Positions 35,933 to 45,055 are shown, counted from the first letter of the stretch. The stretch: 64,000 nt of DNA from Selenomonadales bacterium 4137-cl (GCA_032334055.1 JAUOZS010000001.1:4295475-4359474); one strand, 5' to 3'. Numbers and translations are program-made. Notes: generated from the letters alone by a model not told the origin.

Positions 35933-38900
35933 CTACCAAACCTTTCGCAGCATCAGCGAAGCCGTGAGATTATCGCTCCTCTTGCCTACTTCATTGGTTA
36001 TCTGCCCGTCTATGGTCACATTTTTCGCAAGCTTTCCCTGGATATTAAGACCGACCACCAAATACTCGCGATCTTGCTCGCTGCCGCTTATCTTAATTTT
36101 ATCCGCCGGCGCGAGAGTGTAGGCGACGGTCATCTCGGGATTGCTGCCGCTCAGCACCCTTTTGTATCCTACGTTTAGCGCATAATGCGCACGGGGCAAC
36201 TTGCGGGTTACTTTGATGCCGAGTTCGCCCGTACTATAGGTATTGGTCAGCTTATCGGCTATCTGGTCATAGCTGTCGCCTGCACCCGTTTCGGCGTATC
36301 CGTCCTGGATATAGCGGGTTATATGGACGTCGGCATACGGGCTCACCTGCCACTGCCGCTCTTTATCATAGTGCAGATTATAGCTGGCGCCGATGCCAAA
36401 AGACAAAGTCTTGCTATTATAGCTGCTGTCGGCCTGAAGGCCCAGTTGCCGGATAAAGCGGGACGCGCGGTTGTTCTGGCGACCGTAATCGAGGTAAGTT
36501 TGCAGATCCAAGGCGCCCTTGCTGGAACCGCCGTACAATCCCAGATGATAGCCGCGGTTGCTCGTATTGGCCAGAGTCGAGGATACCTGATTCTGGCTAT
36601 AACCGAAGAGAAAGCCAGTCCGCCAATTATCGCCTGTTTTCCTGTCTGTGCCGATTACGAGACCGGAGCCCTGGTTATTGATTACAGGCAGGTCATGCTG
36701 AGCTTGGATCGAGCCCCAGTTTTTGCTGGCCTTCATCCACCAGCTGTTAACAGCATCCAATTCCAGAGGGATGACGGTGTTGACCGTAAAGCCGACGGGC
36801 GCTAAACCGGGGAGCAGAAAAGAGACTTGTTGCCCGGCTGGCTGCTTCAAATAGTCCATCCTTGCCGATACGGCGTTGCCGATGGTCGGATCGCTTTGAA
36901 TGAAGGCCGCCTGGTTTACCTGGGCTCCGCCGTAGATTTCCGTCAAGGCCTGGGTAGCCTGTCTGTCGTTCAGATTGAGCAACGGGTACATGGCCAGCCT
37001 CTCCGGCGACCCGACCGGCAGCCTATTGTAGATAGCTATCATTTTTTGATAGGTTTCCGACTGTTTGGCCGTAGTGTTGACGAGATTATTTTCCTGCCGG
37101 TACTGAAGCGTGGCGGTGGTTCCGTCGTGGCTTCCCACGGCGGTCAGAAATCCCGTCAAAGGCATGTCTGAAAAGGTGCCTGTAATGCCACTCGCGGCAG
37201 TAAGTATCCCGACATACTTTTCATCCGGTTTGTAGGCATCGGTGTAGGGGATTAAGAGGGAATTATTGATATCGGCGGTACCGGCTACAGCAATCTTGCC
37301 AAAACTGTCTTTACTGTTTATGACAACGGAAATGAATCTGTTGCTGGCGAGATTGCCGTTGACCCTTAACGTGCCGGGGGTGCTGCCGCTCCCGGCCCTT
37401 ATATTGGAGTGATTGAACAAATTGCCGCCGATGGTGCCTGCGCCGGAAATCGTACCCGACCCCACGCTCCAGGCGTCACCCGTAATTGCTCCGTCGAGCT
37501 GCAGGATCCCGCCGGCTGCGATGGTGCTGCCCTGATAAGTGTTCGTTCCTGAGAGCGTCAGCGTTCCCAGGCCGGATTTGATCAACCCTACAGGCAGGTC
37601 TTTTAATCCGTTGGCGGTCACCTTTGCGTTGTATTCCGCGATATACGCCCGGCCTTGCGTGAGGCTGTACGTATCGCCGCCTTGCGTATTGTAATAATTA
37701 TAGATTTCCCGCAGATCCTGGTACGGGCTGCCCGCTTCCAGCAAGCCGGCCCTTCTTTCCCCGATATCGTTGCTCCACGTACTGTCATATCCGTTCGTAT
37801 CGACTGCGTAGAGGGCCTGTGTTAATCCATAGCTCGTACTCAGGCTGCTCGCGGTCAACCTTCTGGCATCCAATAACCCGGGGCCTTTTACGGCCGTCCC
37901 GGCATCCAGCAGGCCCTGGCCGAAAACAAGCTCCTGCGGGACATTGTAAAACACGGACCGGGTCGCCAGCAGAAAACTGTTCAAAGTATCATAACCATAA
38001 TTCAGCAAAGTTGCACTGTTGGCATTATAATAATTGGTCAAATCCGTTTGGACCGGATTCGGCGAAGTTCTGAAATAATATAGGTTAACTTTAAAACGAT
38101 TACCACCTGCTGGTGTCTCATCCTGCTGGATCGTAACCGTGTAGTCAGGCAGGGTAAAGCTGCGGTTTGCCGTCGACAGCACGGTGTCGACGATCTGTCT
38201 GCCGCTCATATACGGAAAAGCCTGCTGCACCAAGCCGGCCACACCGCTGACATGTGGCGCGGCCATCGACGTCCCCGAATCGGGTTTATACAAATTATTA
38301 GCCGACGGACTGGAAACGGACGAATAGATATTAGAACCCGGTGCGGCGATGCTATTTTCCTCCACATACTTCGTCAGATCGCTGAACTCGCTGACAAAGG
38401 CCGTGCCTGCGGTGTTGGTCGCCATATTATAATTGGCCGCATTAACCGAAATGACGTTGATAAAATTGCCTGCCGTCTGAGGTCGCAGATAGGCAAGCGT
38501 GCTTTCCGCGGCCGGAGTGGGGTGACCGCTGTTTCCGGCGGCAAAAACCAGAACCTTATCGCGGTTTGTGGCATTTTGCAGCACATCGAGCGACAACTGA
38601 AACCCCGGATCCTGGAAAGCCGCCTTCCCGGCCACATCGTAATAGGCTGTCGAACCCCAGCTGTTATTGATGATTTTTATACTGCTATTAGCAATGAAAG
38701 CATTATAAGCGCCAAGTAAATTATTATACTGATTGTCGGAAAGCACGTCGCCGGACAGCAGATTCGCCTCAAAAGCCACGCCGTGCATTCCAAGGTTATT
38801 CTTGTCCGCCGCCATAATACCGGCCACGTGCGTACCGTGAGTATATTCCGCCCAGTTGTAATTTTGCGAAAGCTTAATAGTTCCCGAATTCGGCTTGTTT

Positions 38901-39136
38901 GCGAACTCGACGTGCGTCAGCTGCGCGAAATTATCCGCGATGCCCAAAGTGATCCCCCGGCCGGTATAACCGAGCGCATAAGCCTCGGAAGCATAGATCA
39001 GGCGTAAGCCTTGGTTTGCTTGGTACTCCGGCGTTTCGAAATCCGCCGGATTAGCGCAATAAGCTGTACTGCCAACGAAGGTCAGCAGAAAAAGGCCCAG
39101 AGGGACTCCCAATAATCGACGCCACTTGATTGTCAT
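35933..39136 (-). CDS. Subtilisin-type serine protease autotransporter
   Basis: A 1067-residue protein that carries itself across the outer membrane. The signal peptide ends near residue 28. The S8 protease domain has Asp68 (LGIADN), His100 (HGTHVAG), Asn202 (AAGNSGH) and Ser290 (GTSMAAPHVSG). A passenger stem with an autotransporter-associated beta repeat (LTLSGTNTYQGST, about 525-600) follows. The C-terminal beta-barrel (about 790-1067) starts NSWWMKASKNWGS and ends with an aromatic residue (KVW) as barrels do. Base composition is lower in GC than its neighbours. It is direct evidence of an outer membrane. No T run or hairpin is clear after its stop. Confidence 0.93.
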   Translation of the reverse strand: MTIKWRRLLGVPLGLFLLTFVGSTAYCANPADFETPEYQANQGLRLIYASEAYALGYTGRGITLGIADNFAQLTHVEFANKPNSGTIKLSQNYNWAEYTHGTHVAGIMAADKNNLGMHGVAFEANLLSGDVLSDNQYNNLLGAYNAFIANSSIKIINNSWGSTAYYDVAGKAAFQDPGFQLSLDVLQNATNRDKVLVFAAGNSGHPTPAAESTLAYLRPQTAGNFINVISVNAANYNMATNTAGTAFVSEFSDLTKYVEENSIAAPGSNIYSSVSSPSANNLYKPDSGTSMAAPHVSGVAGLVQQAFPYMSGRQIVDTVLSTANRSFTLPDYTVTIQQDETPAGGNRFKVNLYYFRTSPNPVQTDLTNYYNANSATLLNYGYDTLNSFLLATRSVFYNVPQELVFGQGLLDAGTAVKGPGLLDARRLTASSLSTSYGLTQALYAVDTNGYDSTWSNDIGERRAGLLEAGSPYQDLREIYNYYNTQGGDTYSLTQGRAYIAEYNAKVTANGLKDLPVGLIKSGLGTLTLSGTNTYQGSTIAAGGILQLDGAITGDAWSVGSGTISGAGTIGGNLFNHSNIRAGSGSTPGTLRVNGNLASNRFISVVINSKDSFGKIAVAGTADINNSLLIPYTDAYKPDEKYVGILTAASGITGTFSDMPLTGFLTAVGSHDGTTATLQYRQENNLVNTTAKQSETYQKMIAIYNRLPVGSPERLAMYPLLNLNDRQATQALTEIYGGAQVNQAAFIQSDPTIGNAVSARMDYLKQPAGQQVSFLLPGLAPVGFTVNTVIPLELDAVNSWWMKASKNWGSIQAQHDLPVINNQGSGLVIGTDRKTGDNWRTGFLFGYSQNQVSSTLANTSNRGYHLGLYGGSSKGALDLQTYLDYGRQNNRASRFIRQLGLQADSSYNSKTLSFGIGASYNLHYDKERQWQVSPYADVHITRYIQDGYAETGAGDSYDQIADKLTNTYSTGELGIKVTRKLPRAHYALNVGYKRVLSGSNPEMTVAYTLAPADKIKISGSEQDREYLVVGLNIQGKLAKNVTIDGQITNEVGKRSDNLTASLMLRKVW

Positions 39137-39234
39137 TTTTCACATACCTTTGCCGCATTCTCTGAAAAAAACTGGATTGCTTCCCCATTCAACACACCAG
39201 CGACGCGTTATCACAATCTGGATCCTTTGCGAAA

Positions 39235-39257
39235 GGCTTGGCGGTCAAGGCCAAGCC
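39235..39257 (-). terminator. Terminator after the ACP gene
   Basis: Stem GGCTTGGC/GCCAAGCC followed by TTTC on the - strand. It separates the ACP/KAS III pair from the autotransporter gene, which is therefore probably transcribed separately. Confidence 0.65.
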
Positions 39258-39271
39258 CCCAATAGCACAAC

Positions 39272-39514
39272 TTATGCCGAAAGCTTCTTGTCGATATACT
39301 CGGCTACATCACCCAGTGTCTTCATCTTGAACGCATCCGCGTCGGAGATCTTCAGATTAAAGGCATCCTCGGCCAGCACCAGCAGCTCGGTGCGGTCGAT
39401 AGAGTCGAGGTCGAGATCGGAAACCAGGTTAGCTGTCGCTTTCAGAGCCTCCGGCGCAACCTTGCCCTTTTTGAACTTGAGGATAATCTGGCCTAATTTT
39501 TCCAATGTTGACAT
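39272..39514 (-). CDS. Acyl carrier protein
   Basis: An 80-residue ACP with the phosphopantetheine site DLDSIDRTEL (Ser38) and the usual four-helix length. The motif is DSID rather than the more common DSLD. Its pI appears acidic. It lies 67 bases after the KAS III gene on the same strand. This is not the standard fab cluster, so it may serve a dedicated acyl pathway. Confidence 0.92.
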   Translation of the reverse strand: MSTLEKLGQIILKFKKGKVAPEALKATANLVSDLDLDSIDRTELLVLAEDAFNLKISDADAFKMKTLGDVAEYIDKKLSA

Positions 39515-39581
39515 GATACATTTCCTCCCTTAAATAAAATTATCATGCAGCCCTTATTTCAACGGCGTTTCCTCCCCGGCA

Positions 39582-40565
39582 TCAGTGCCATTTCAGCACA
39601 CAGGAGGCCCAGGCCAGACCCGCGCCGAAGCCGACGAGGACCACGCGGTCGCCTCGCCGTATCCGGCCGGCGGCTGCAGCTTCACTGAGGGCGATAGGGA
39701 CGGAGGCTGACGAAGTATTGCCACAATGGTCGATATTGATCACCGTTTTTTCCAACGGAAAATCCATCCGGCGGGCGGCAGCCTCGATGATTCGCAAGTT
39801 GGCCTGATGCGGCACCAGTAGATCTATAGCGCCCGGTCCTAGCCCGGCTGCGGCCAGCGAACGTTTTACAGACTCGCCCAGCACCCGCATGCCGAACATG
39901 ACTACGCTGGCGCCATCCATCTTCGTATAATGAAGCCTTTGGGCCACCGTTTCCGCCGATGTCGGCAGCCTGCTGCCTCCGGCCGGGACTTTGATTGTAT
40001 CGAAGCCCGAACCGTCCGCTCCGAGATCGGTGCCCAGAAGGCCGTAGCCGGCCGGCACTTCCCCCAGCACCACCGCGCCGGCGCCATCCCCGAACAGGAT
40101 TGCCGTATCGGGGTCCTGCGAGTCGGTTATCCTCGACAACACATCGCTGCCGATCACAAGCACCTTCCGGTATAGCTCTGCTCTAATTAGATTGCAGCCC
40201 ACCACCAGGCCATAGACAAAGCCGGAACAGGCCGCCGCCAAATCGAAGGCCGCCGCCCTCCGCGCCTGGAGGTGCTCTTGGACCGCCGCGGCGGTCGAAG
40301 GACCGTAGCAGTCAGGCGAGCAAGTAGCTACAATTATCATATCTATTTCATCTGGTTTAGCCTTGGCATTTGCCAGAGCCAGCCTGGCGGCCTTGGCAGC
40401 CAGGTCCGAGGTAGCTTCCTCAGCAGCGGCGATATGGCGCTCGTTAATGCCGGAAAGTCGCAGAATAGTCTCGGCCGGTAACCCCAAGGTTTTTTCCAGG
40501 TCGGCGTTGGTTAGCGTTTTTTCCGGGACATAATGTCCCATGCCGATAATACCGACACTCCTCAT
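39582..40565 (-). CDS. 3-oxoacyl-ACP synthase III, FabH-like
   Basis: A 327-residue KAS III with the full triad Cys113 (AAACSGF), His253 (VPHQANLRI) and Asn283 (DHCGNTSSASVP). It joins an acyl-CoA to malonyl-ACP. The C-terminal GFGAGLAWASCVLKW matches FabH proteins. It stands with only an ACP gene rather than fabD/G/F, so a role in starting fatty acids or in a special acyl product are both possible. A palindrome is found 75 bases upstream of the start. Confidence 0.92.
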   Translation of the reverse strand: MRSVGIIGMGHYVPEKTLTNADLEKTLGLPAETILRLSGINERHIAAAEEATSDLAAKAARLALANAKAKPDEIDMIIVATCSPDCYGPSTAAAVQEHLQARRAAAFDLAAACSGFVYGLVVGCNLIRAELYRKVLVIGSDVLSRITDSQDPDTAILFGDGAGAVVLGEVPAGYGLLGTDLGADGSGFDTIKVPAGGSRLPTSAETVAQRLHYTKMDGASVVMFGMRVLGESVKRSLAAAGLGPGAIDLLVPHQANLRIIEAAARRMDFPLEKTVINIDHCGNTSSASVPIALSEAAAAGRIRRGDRVVLVGFGAGLAWASCVLKWH

Positions 40566-40638
40566 TTCGCGCTACCTCGTTTCCCGTCTTTCAGTTGCTT
40601 GCTTCCGGCGTCCGACTCGTTGGCGTAAAGTTTAGCTT

Positions 40639-40662
40639 GGTAAAACCTAGTACAATTTTACC
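40639..40662 (-). promoter_or_regulatory. Palindromic operator-like site before the KAS III gene
   Basis: GGTAAAA (40639-40645) and TTTTACC (40656-40662) form a perfect inverted repeat around CCTAGTACAA. Size and place fit a repressor site such as those used for fatty-acid genes in Firmicutes, but the sequence is not a clear match to a known box. Confidence 0.45.
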
Positions 40663-40739
40663 ATTTTGCATGCCTTCCTGCCAGGATAACATCCACCATT
40701 TGCGCAGTTAACGACAATAAACGATACAAAAAGTAATAT

Positions 40740-41020
40740 TTTTTGCCGTTTGCTGTCGCGGCGTCAAGGTGAACCCCAAGCGCCAACCTCATGCTCCGCT
40801 CCCTTTGCAGGGGCGCGAAACTCCGGCTCCTATCCTCCGGCTTAACGCGCCATATGGCTCGCAGTTTCGCACTGCGGGCACCGTCGTCAACGGTCGTCCG
40901 TGACCGATGACTCCTCTCGCGGCCGTCCATGGCCGCTCGTGCGGCGTGCTCACCGCTTCGCCGACGGCGCGTAACAGCCTCCGCAAAGTCGCCGGATCGT
41001 TTGCGCCGCCGCAAAGACTA
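40740..41020 (+). other. GC-rich stretch with no gene
   Basis: About 280 bases of high GC between the KAS III gene and the AT-rich island. It contains several short inverted segments but no frame with a ribosome site, no tRNA shape and no copy of the six-member repeat family. It may be a decayed gene or the old flank of the island. Confidence 0.4.
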
Positions 41021-41113
41021 CTCTTGTACTTTCAAAATATCCCGAGGCGAACCATATCATTTGTAGCGGCGAAAAATAGGTTTCTAAGAATAGGGCAAAA
41101 AATGTTGGGTATT

Positions 41114-41155
41114 AATCCTGCTAATTTGTAGATGTTCGCAGGATTTTGTATTTTT
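41114..41155 (+). terminator. Terminator-like hairpin at the left edge of the AT-rich island
   Basis: Stem AATCCTGC/GCAGGATT with a 16-base loop and TTGTATTTTT. It would shield the island genes from upstream transcription, or be an attenuator. Confidence 0.5.
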
Positions 41156-41280
41156 ATGGTAAATAGCTAAAGTATGTTGAAATAAGTTTGGTTGAATCGC
41201 GAAACATATTTCTAAGTAAAAGAGGATATAAAAGAACTGTCTCCTTGTTCTACGAAAAGTTTATTCAAGGGAGGATTACT

Positions 41281-42345
41281 ATGGAAATTAATGAACGAAT
41301 TTCTCAGTACAGGCAAGATATTAAGTCTGATAGAGTCGATATGTCCTTCGGAGAAATTATCAATATGTACAAAGATGACGAAATTATAATCTCTCCGGAA
41401 TACCAGCGAGCATTTCGCTGGGATCTACAGCGTCAGACAGATTTTATTGAATCTATCTTGCTGGGGATTCCGTTTCCTTCCATTTTTGTGGCCACAAACG
41501 CTGATGGTACTTGGGAGTTAATTGATGGTCTACAGCGAATATCAACGGTTCTTTCGTTTTTCGGGGAATTAAAGAACCCAGAAAAAAATCATTTGACTCT
41601 GCGTTCGGGAAGTATTGTGCCGGAACTGGAAGACATTACAATTGATACATTGCCATTGGATTTAAAACTCGCCATTAAGAGAACTCCTTGTCGAGTCGAG
41701 ATCATTCAAAAAGATAGCCACTTTGAAATGCGGTATGAATTGTTTAAAAGATTAAATACTGGAGGAGAAGGTCTAACACGTCAGGAAATCCGCAACTGTA
41801 TTTTCCGTGGATTTGAAAACTACAGATATTTCAGTGACATCATCACGGCATGTTCGAGTAATGAGGACTTCAGAGAAATTGTTAATATTTCCAGTGAAAT
41901 TCAGGAAAAAATGATGTATGAGGAATTGTTCTTAAGGTTCTTTTCTTTACATGCTTTTCGTGTCTCTTATACTGAGAAAGTTATTCAAGACTTTTTCGAC
42001 AAGATTATGAAAAAGCAGTGTGAGACACCCGATAAAGAAATAATAGCAAGGGCCGCTCAAATATTCACTGAAATATGTTCATACTTGCGACCTCTTGGTT
42101 ATGAGATTTTTAAATTGGCGCGTTTGAATTTTTCGACAAGTATGTTTGATGCAATTCTTCTCTCCCTATCTACCACAACAAAGGATTACAAATCGATTGC
42201 CCAAGACACTTTTAAAGCAAGAGTGGACCTTCTGCGAGAAGATGATGCATTCAAAAGAAACGCTGGTGCAGCTAGTAGCAATGCGAGTGCAATTAACAAT
42301 AAACTCATCATTGCTAGAAGAATTCTTCTGGACGATACGGAATGA
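41281..42345 (+). CDS. DUF262 domain protein (GmrS-like)
   Basis: A 354-residue protein with the DUF262 features PEYQRAFRWDLQRQTDFIESILLG (about 39-62) and the nucleotide-binding motif IDGLQR (81-86). These are found in the N-terminal part of GmrSD-type enzymes that attack modified phage DNA, and in other defence proteins. There is no C-terminal DUF1524 HNH nuclease; the C-terminal part (about 200-354) is helical. The gene is AT-rich, unlike its surroundings. GGAGG gives an 8-base spacing to the ATG. It overlaps the HEPN gene by ATGA, so the two are coupled. Confidence 0.85.
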   Translation: MEINERISQYRQDIKSDRVDMSFGEIINMYKDDEIIISPEYQRAFRWDLQRQTDFIESILLGIPFPSIFVATNADGTWELIDGLQRISTVLSFFGELKNPEKNHLTLRSGSIVPELEDITIDTLPLDLKLAIKRTPCRVEIIQKDSHFEMRYELFKRLNTGGEGLTRQEIRNCIFRGFENYRYFSDIITACSSNEDFREIVNISSEIQEKMMYEELFLRFFSLHAFRVSYTEKVIQDFFDKIMKKQCETPDKEIIARAAQIFTEICSYLRPLGYEIFKLARLNFSTSMFDAILLSLSTTTKDYKSIAQDTFKARVDLLREDDAFKRNAGAASSNASAINNKLIIARRILLDDTE

Positions 42346-42989
42346 CTGAGCAAAACTTAGGTAATATACTGGTTGCTGAAAGAGACTGGCGTATGCAAGA
42401 AATGGAGTTTTGCAAAAAAATTCCGTTTCTCTATACAACCCAAAACTTTAGACAACATATTGATCAATTCTGGAGGCTGTGCGTACCAATAATATATGCA
42501 CATTGGGAAGGGTTTGTAGTTGCGGCTATGAAATCGGTTGTTGACTACGTAAACGATATACAGGTCCCTTATTACATGGCTCCAAAACATATGGTTCTCT
42601 TGGACAATAAAGCAAGATTCGGATATTTACAGGGGAATTGTACGTTAGAGCAACAAAGTAGGTTTTTAGATGAATTTCTCCAAGCACAGGCTAATGGCAT
42701 TCATATTAACCGCGCCCTTATTTCAGCGAATTCCAAATTGAATTATGTCCAGTTGGAGAAAATGCTAGCTTATTTCGGCATAGAACTTTCGCCGGCGTTA
42801 GTATCAAATAAACAAGGTATTGAGAAACTAGTTTGGTATCGGAATTCAATTGCCCATGGTGAAAACAGCATTCAAGTAACACAGAAAGAGATTGAATATT
42901 TTATTGATTGCATAATAAAATGCGTTGATGAAATAATAATTCTTTTACTGCGATATATTACTGAACTAAACCATATGTTGCATAGATAA
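42342..42989 (+). CDS. HEPN nuclease-like protein, MAE_28990/MAE_18760 type
   Basis: A 215-residue all-helical protein. The stretch IIYAHWEGFVVAAMKSVVDYV (about 50-70) and the motif R167-NSIA-H172 (WYRNSIAHGEN) are typical of this HEPN group. The RX4H motif forms the RNA-cleaving site of HEPN toxins and is complete here. It is read as the effector of a two-gene unit with the DUF262 protein. The start overlaps that gene by four bases. Base composition is AT-rich, a sign of recent gain. Family named from motifs only. Confidence 0.8.
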   Translation: MTEQNLGNILVAERDWRMQEMEFCKKIPFLYTTQNFRQHIDQFWRLCVPIIYAHWEGFVVAAMKSVVDYVNDIQVPYYMAPKHMVLLDNKARFGYLQGNCTLEQQSRFLDEFLQAQANGIHINRALISANSKLNYVQLEKMLAYFGIELSPALVSNKQGIEKLVWYRNSIAHGENSIQVTQKEIEYFIDCIIKCVDEIIILLLRYITELNHMLHR

Positions 42990-43104
42990 TTATGGGCTAG
43001 CGGCCGGTTCCGGCGAGTCACTATATACTGATAGTCCGCAGAAACCAGGAAACCGTCGCCTTACGACGAACATAATAAGGAAATGTTCTCGGGAGGAATG
43101 CGCA

Positions 43105-43401
43105 ATGATCATCGTCATGGCCGCCCAGACGGTCAAAGAAGGCAAGAAACCGGAAGTCCTCGCCCTCGCCCAGCCCCTGATGGCCGCCACCAGGCAGGAG
43201 GAAGGCTGCGTCAGCTACACCCTCTTCGACGACCCCGGCGATCCCCAGAGACTGGTATTTGTCGAGGAGTGGACGAGCAAAGAGGCGCTCAAAAAGCACC
43301 TTACCACCCCGCATATCGCCGAATGGCGGGCCAAGGTCAAGGACCTGCTCGCCGCGCCCACCGTCATCAAACTCTACGAAGGCGAGGAAACGCCCCTGTA
43401 A
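43105..43401 (+). CDS. Putative quinol monooxygenase, ABM domain
   Basis: A 98-residue ferredoxin-like ABM protein (IIVMAAQTVKEGKKPEVLAL, EEGCVSYTLFDDPGDPQRLVFVEEW, HLTTPHIAEW). These dimeric proteins oxidise quinols or act as heme/antibiotic monooxygenases without cofactor. GGGAGG lies about 6 bases before the ATG. It returns to the high GC of the main genome, which marks the right edge of the island. Confidence 0.9.
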   Translation: MIIVMAAQTVKEGKKPEVLALAQPLMAATRQEEGCVSYTLFDDPGDPQRLVFVEEWTSKEALKKHLTTPHIAEWRAKVKDLLAAPTVIKLYEGEETPL

Positions 43402-43414
43402 TCCTTCCATCACC

Positions 43415-43454
43415 GGCCCGGCCCGCTCCCGCAGCGGGACCGGGCCATTTTTTT
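43415..43454 (+). terminator. Terminator after the monooxygenase gene
   Basis: A two-part stem, GGCCCGG/CCGGGCC around CCCGCT/AGCGGG, followed by A and seven T. Confidence 0.9.
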
Positions 43455-43546
43455 CCGGTGGTCCGCCCGCGCGCCGCCGTGATATCATAGTCGGTGTGCC
43501 CGTAAACGCAGCAGCAATCATACTTATTCGACGAAGGGAAGGCAGC

Positions 43547-44905
43547 ATGAAAAACAGAGAAACTTTTTCCTCCGGCCTCGCGGTCTTCTTCGCCACCCTC
43601 GGCTCGGCCGTCGGCCTCGGCAACATCTGGAAATTCCCCTACCTCACCGGCCAGCACGGCGGCGGCGCGTTCCTGCTCGTCTACCTGGCCTGCATCGTCT
43701 TCGTCGGCCTGCCCGTCATGCTCGGCGAATTCTACCTCGGCCGCCGCACCAGGAGCAACGCCGTCGGCGCCTTCGAAAAACTCGCCCCCGGCACCCCCTG
43801 GAAAAACATCGGCGCCATGGGCGTAGCCGCCGCCGCCCTCATCATGTTTTTCTACAGCTCGGTCGCCGGCTGGGTCTACTTCTACCTCTTCAAGGCCCTG
43901 CGCGGCGACTTCGCCGCCGTCACCATGGAAAGCGCCAAAGCCCAGTTCGGCGCCCTCGTCGTCGACCCGGTCACGCCGGTCGTCTGGCAGCTCGCCGTCC
44001 TCGCCGTCGTCGCCGCCATCCTCGTCATGGGCGTGAAGAAAGGCATCGAGCGCATCACCAAAACCCTCATGCCGCTTCTCTTCATCCTCATCGTCGCCTG
44101 CGACCTCCGCGCCCTCACCCTGCCCGGCGCGGCCGACGGCGTCAGCTTCCTGTTCGCCACCGACTTCGGCAAGCTTTCCGCCGCCGCCGTCCTCACCGCC
44201 CTGGGCCTCGCCTTCTTCAAATTGTCGCTCGGCATGGGCTGCATGATAACCTACGGAAGCTACTTCACCGCCGACAACAACCTCTTCGCCACCGGCGCCA
44301 AGGTCGCCCTGTCCGACACCCTCGTATCGCTGCTCGCCGGCCTCGCCATCTTCCCGACCGTCTTTTCCTTCGGCCTCGAGCCGGGGGCCGGCCCCGGCCT
44401 GCTGTTCATGACCATTCCGCTTGTCTTTTCCCAAATGCCCTTCGGTTCCGTCCTCCTGGTCGCCTTCTTCTTCCTCGCCGCCATCGCCGCCACCACCGCC
44501 ATGCTCTCGCTCGTCGAAGTGCCGGTCGCCTACCTCGCCGAAGAGAAAGGCCTGCCGCGCTCCCGGGCAGTCATGCTCAGCGTTGCCGGCATCTTCGCCG
44601 TCGGCGTCCTCGCAACCCTGTCGGTCGACAAGGGCAGCCTGCTCGGCGGCTACACCTTCATGGGCCGCGGCTTCTTCGACTGGTTCGACTATCTCTCCTC
44701 CAACATCCTGCTCCCGCTCGGCGGCCTGCTCATCGCCCTCTTCGTCGGCCGCATCGCCGACAAAGCGGACGTCGCCCGCGAACTGTCCAAAGGCTCGCCG
44801 GCCGCCGCCCGCCTCCTGACCGTCTACTTCATCATCCTCCGCTACGTCACCCCGGCCCTCCTCATCGTCATCTTCCTCAGCTCCGTCGGCGTCATCAAGC
44901 TGTAG
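43547..44905 (+). CDS. Sodium-dependent transporter, NSS/SNF family
   Basis: A 452-residue membrane protein with about eleven or twelve helices, like MhsT or LeuT. The first helix carries LGSAVGLGNIWKFPYLTGQHGGGAF, the sodium and substrate site, and GLAFFKLSLGMGCMITYGSY is in helix 6. Such proteins import amino acids with sodium ions. AAGGGAAGG precedes the ATG at 43547. It is a single gene; no clear promoter was found in the 90 bases before it. Confidence 0.94.
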   Translation: MKNRETFSSGLAVFFATLGSAVGLGNIWKFPYLTGQHGGGAFLLVYLACIVFVGLPVMLGEFYLGRRTRSNAVGAFEKLAPGTPWKNIGAMGVAAAALIMFFYSSVAGWVYFYLFKALRGDFAAVTMESAKAQFGALVVDPVTPVVWQLAVLAVVAAILVMGVKKGIERITKTLMPLLFILIVACDLRALTLPGAADGVSFLFATDFGKLSAAAVLTALGLAFFKLSLGMGCMITYGSYFTADNNLFATGAKVALSDTLVSLLAGLAIFPTVFSFGLEPGAGPGLLFMTIPLVFSQMPFGSVLLVAFFFLAAIAATTAMLSLVEVPVAYLAEEKGLPRSRAVMLSVAGIFAVGVLATLSVDKGSLLGGYTFMGRGFFDWFDYLSSNILLPLGGLLIALFVGRIADKADVARELSKGSPAAARLLTVYFIILRYVTPALLIVIFLSSVGVIKL

Positions 44906-44948
44906 GCTCCGCGGCCCGTCGCAGGAAGGAACCGGGACGCTTCCGGGC

Positions 44949-44977
44949 TTGATTCGAAACCATAAACGTGTTATACT
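44949..44977 (+). promoter_or_regulatory. Promoter of the thi operon
   Basis: TTGATT (44949-44954), 17-base spacer, TATACT (44972-44977). A transcript would begin near 44984, only about 13 bases before the hairpin at 44997. Confidence 0.8.
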
Positions 44978-44996
44978 ATGAAAAAATTAACAAGGG

Positions 44997-45055
44997 AAGC
45001 ACAAAATGGGGGGCACCACCGAAAGGGTGCCAGACTCATTTTGTGCTTTTTGTTT
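44997..45055 (+). promoter_or_regulatory. Terminator-like leader hairpin before thiS
   Basis: An outer 12-bp stem AAGCACAAAATG/CATTTTGTGCTT encloses an inner stem GGCACC/GGTGCC, followed by TTTTGTTTT. It lies between the promoter and the first gene, so it could end transcription early unless regulated. The conserved TPP-riboswitch core is not visible, so this is either an unusual attenuator or a short sRNA. Confidence 0.7.

Noticed and set aside
44984..45055. TPP riboswitch before the thi operon
   Set aside because: The conserved TPP core (CTGAGA and the ACCTGATCTGG-like block) is not visible in the leader, which is also too short.
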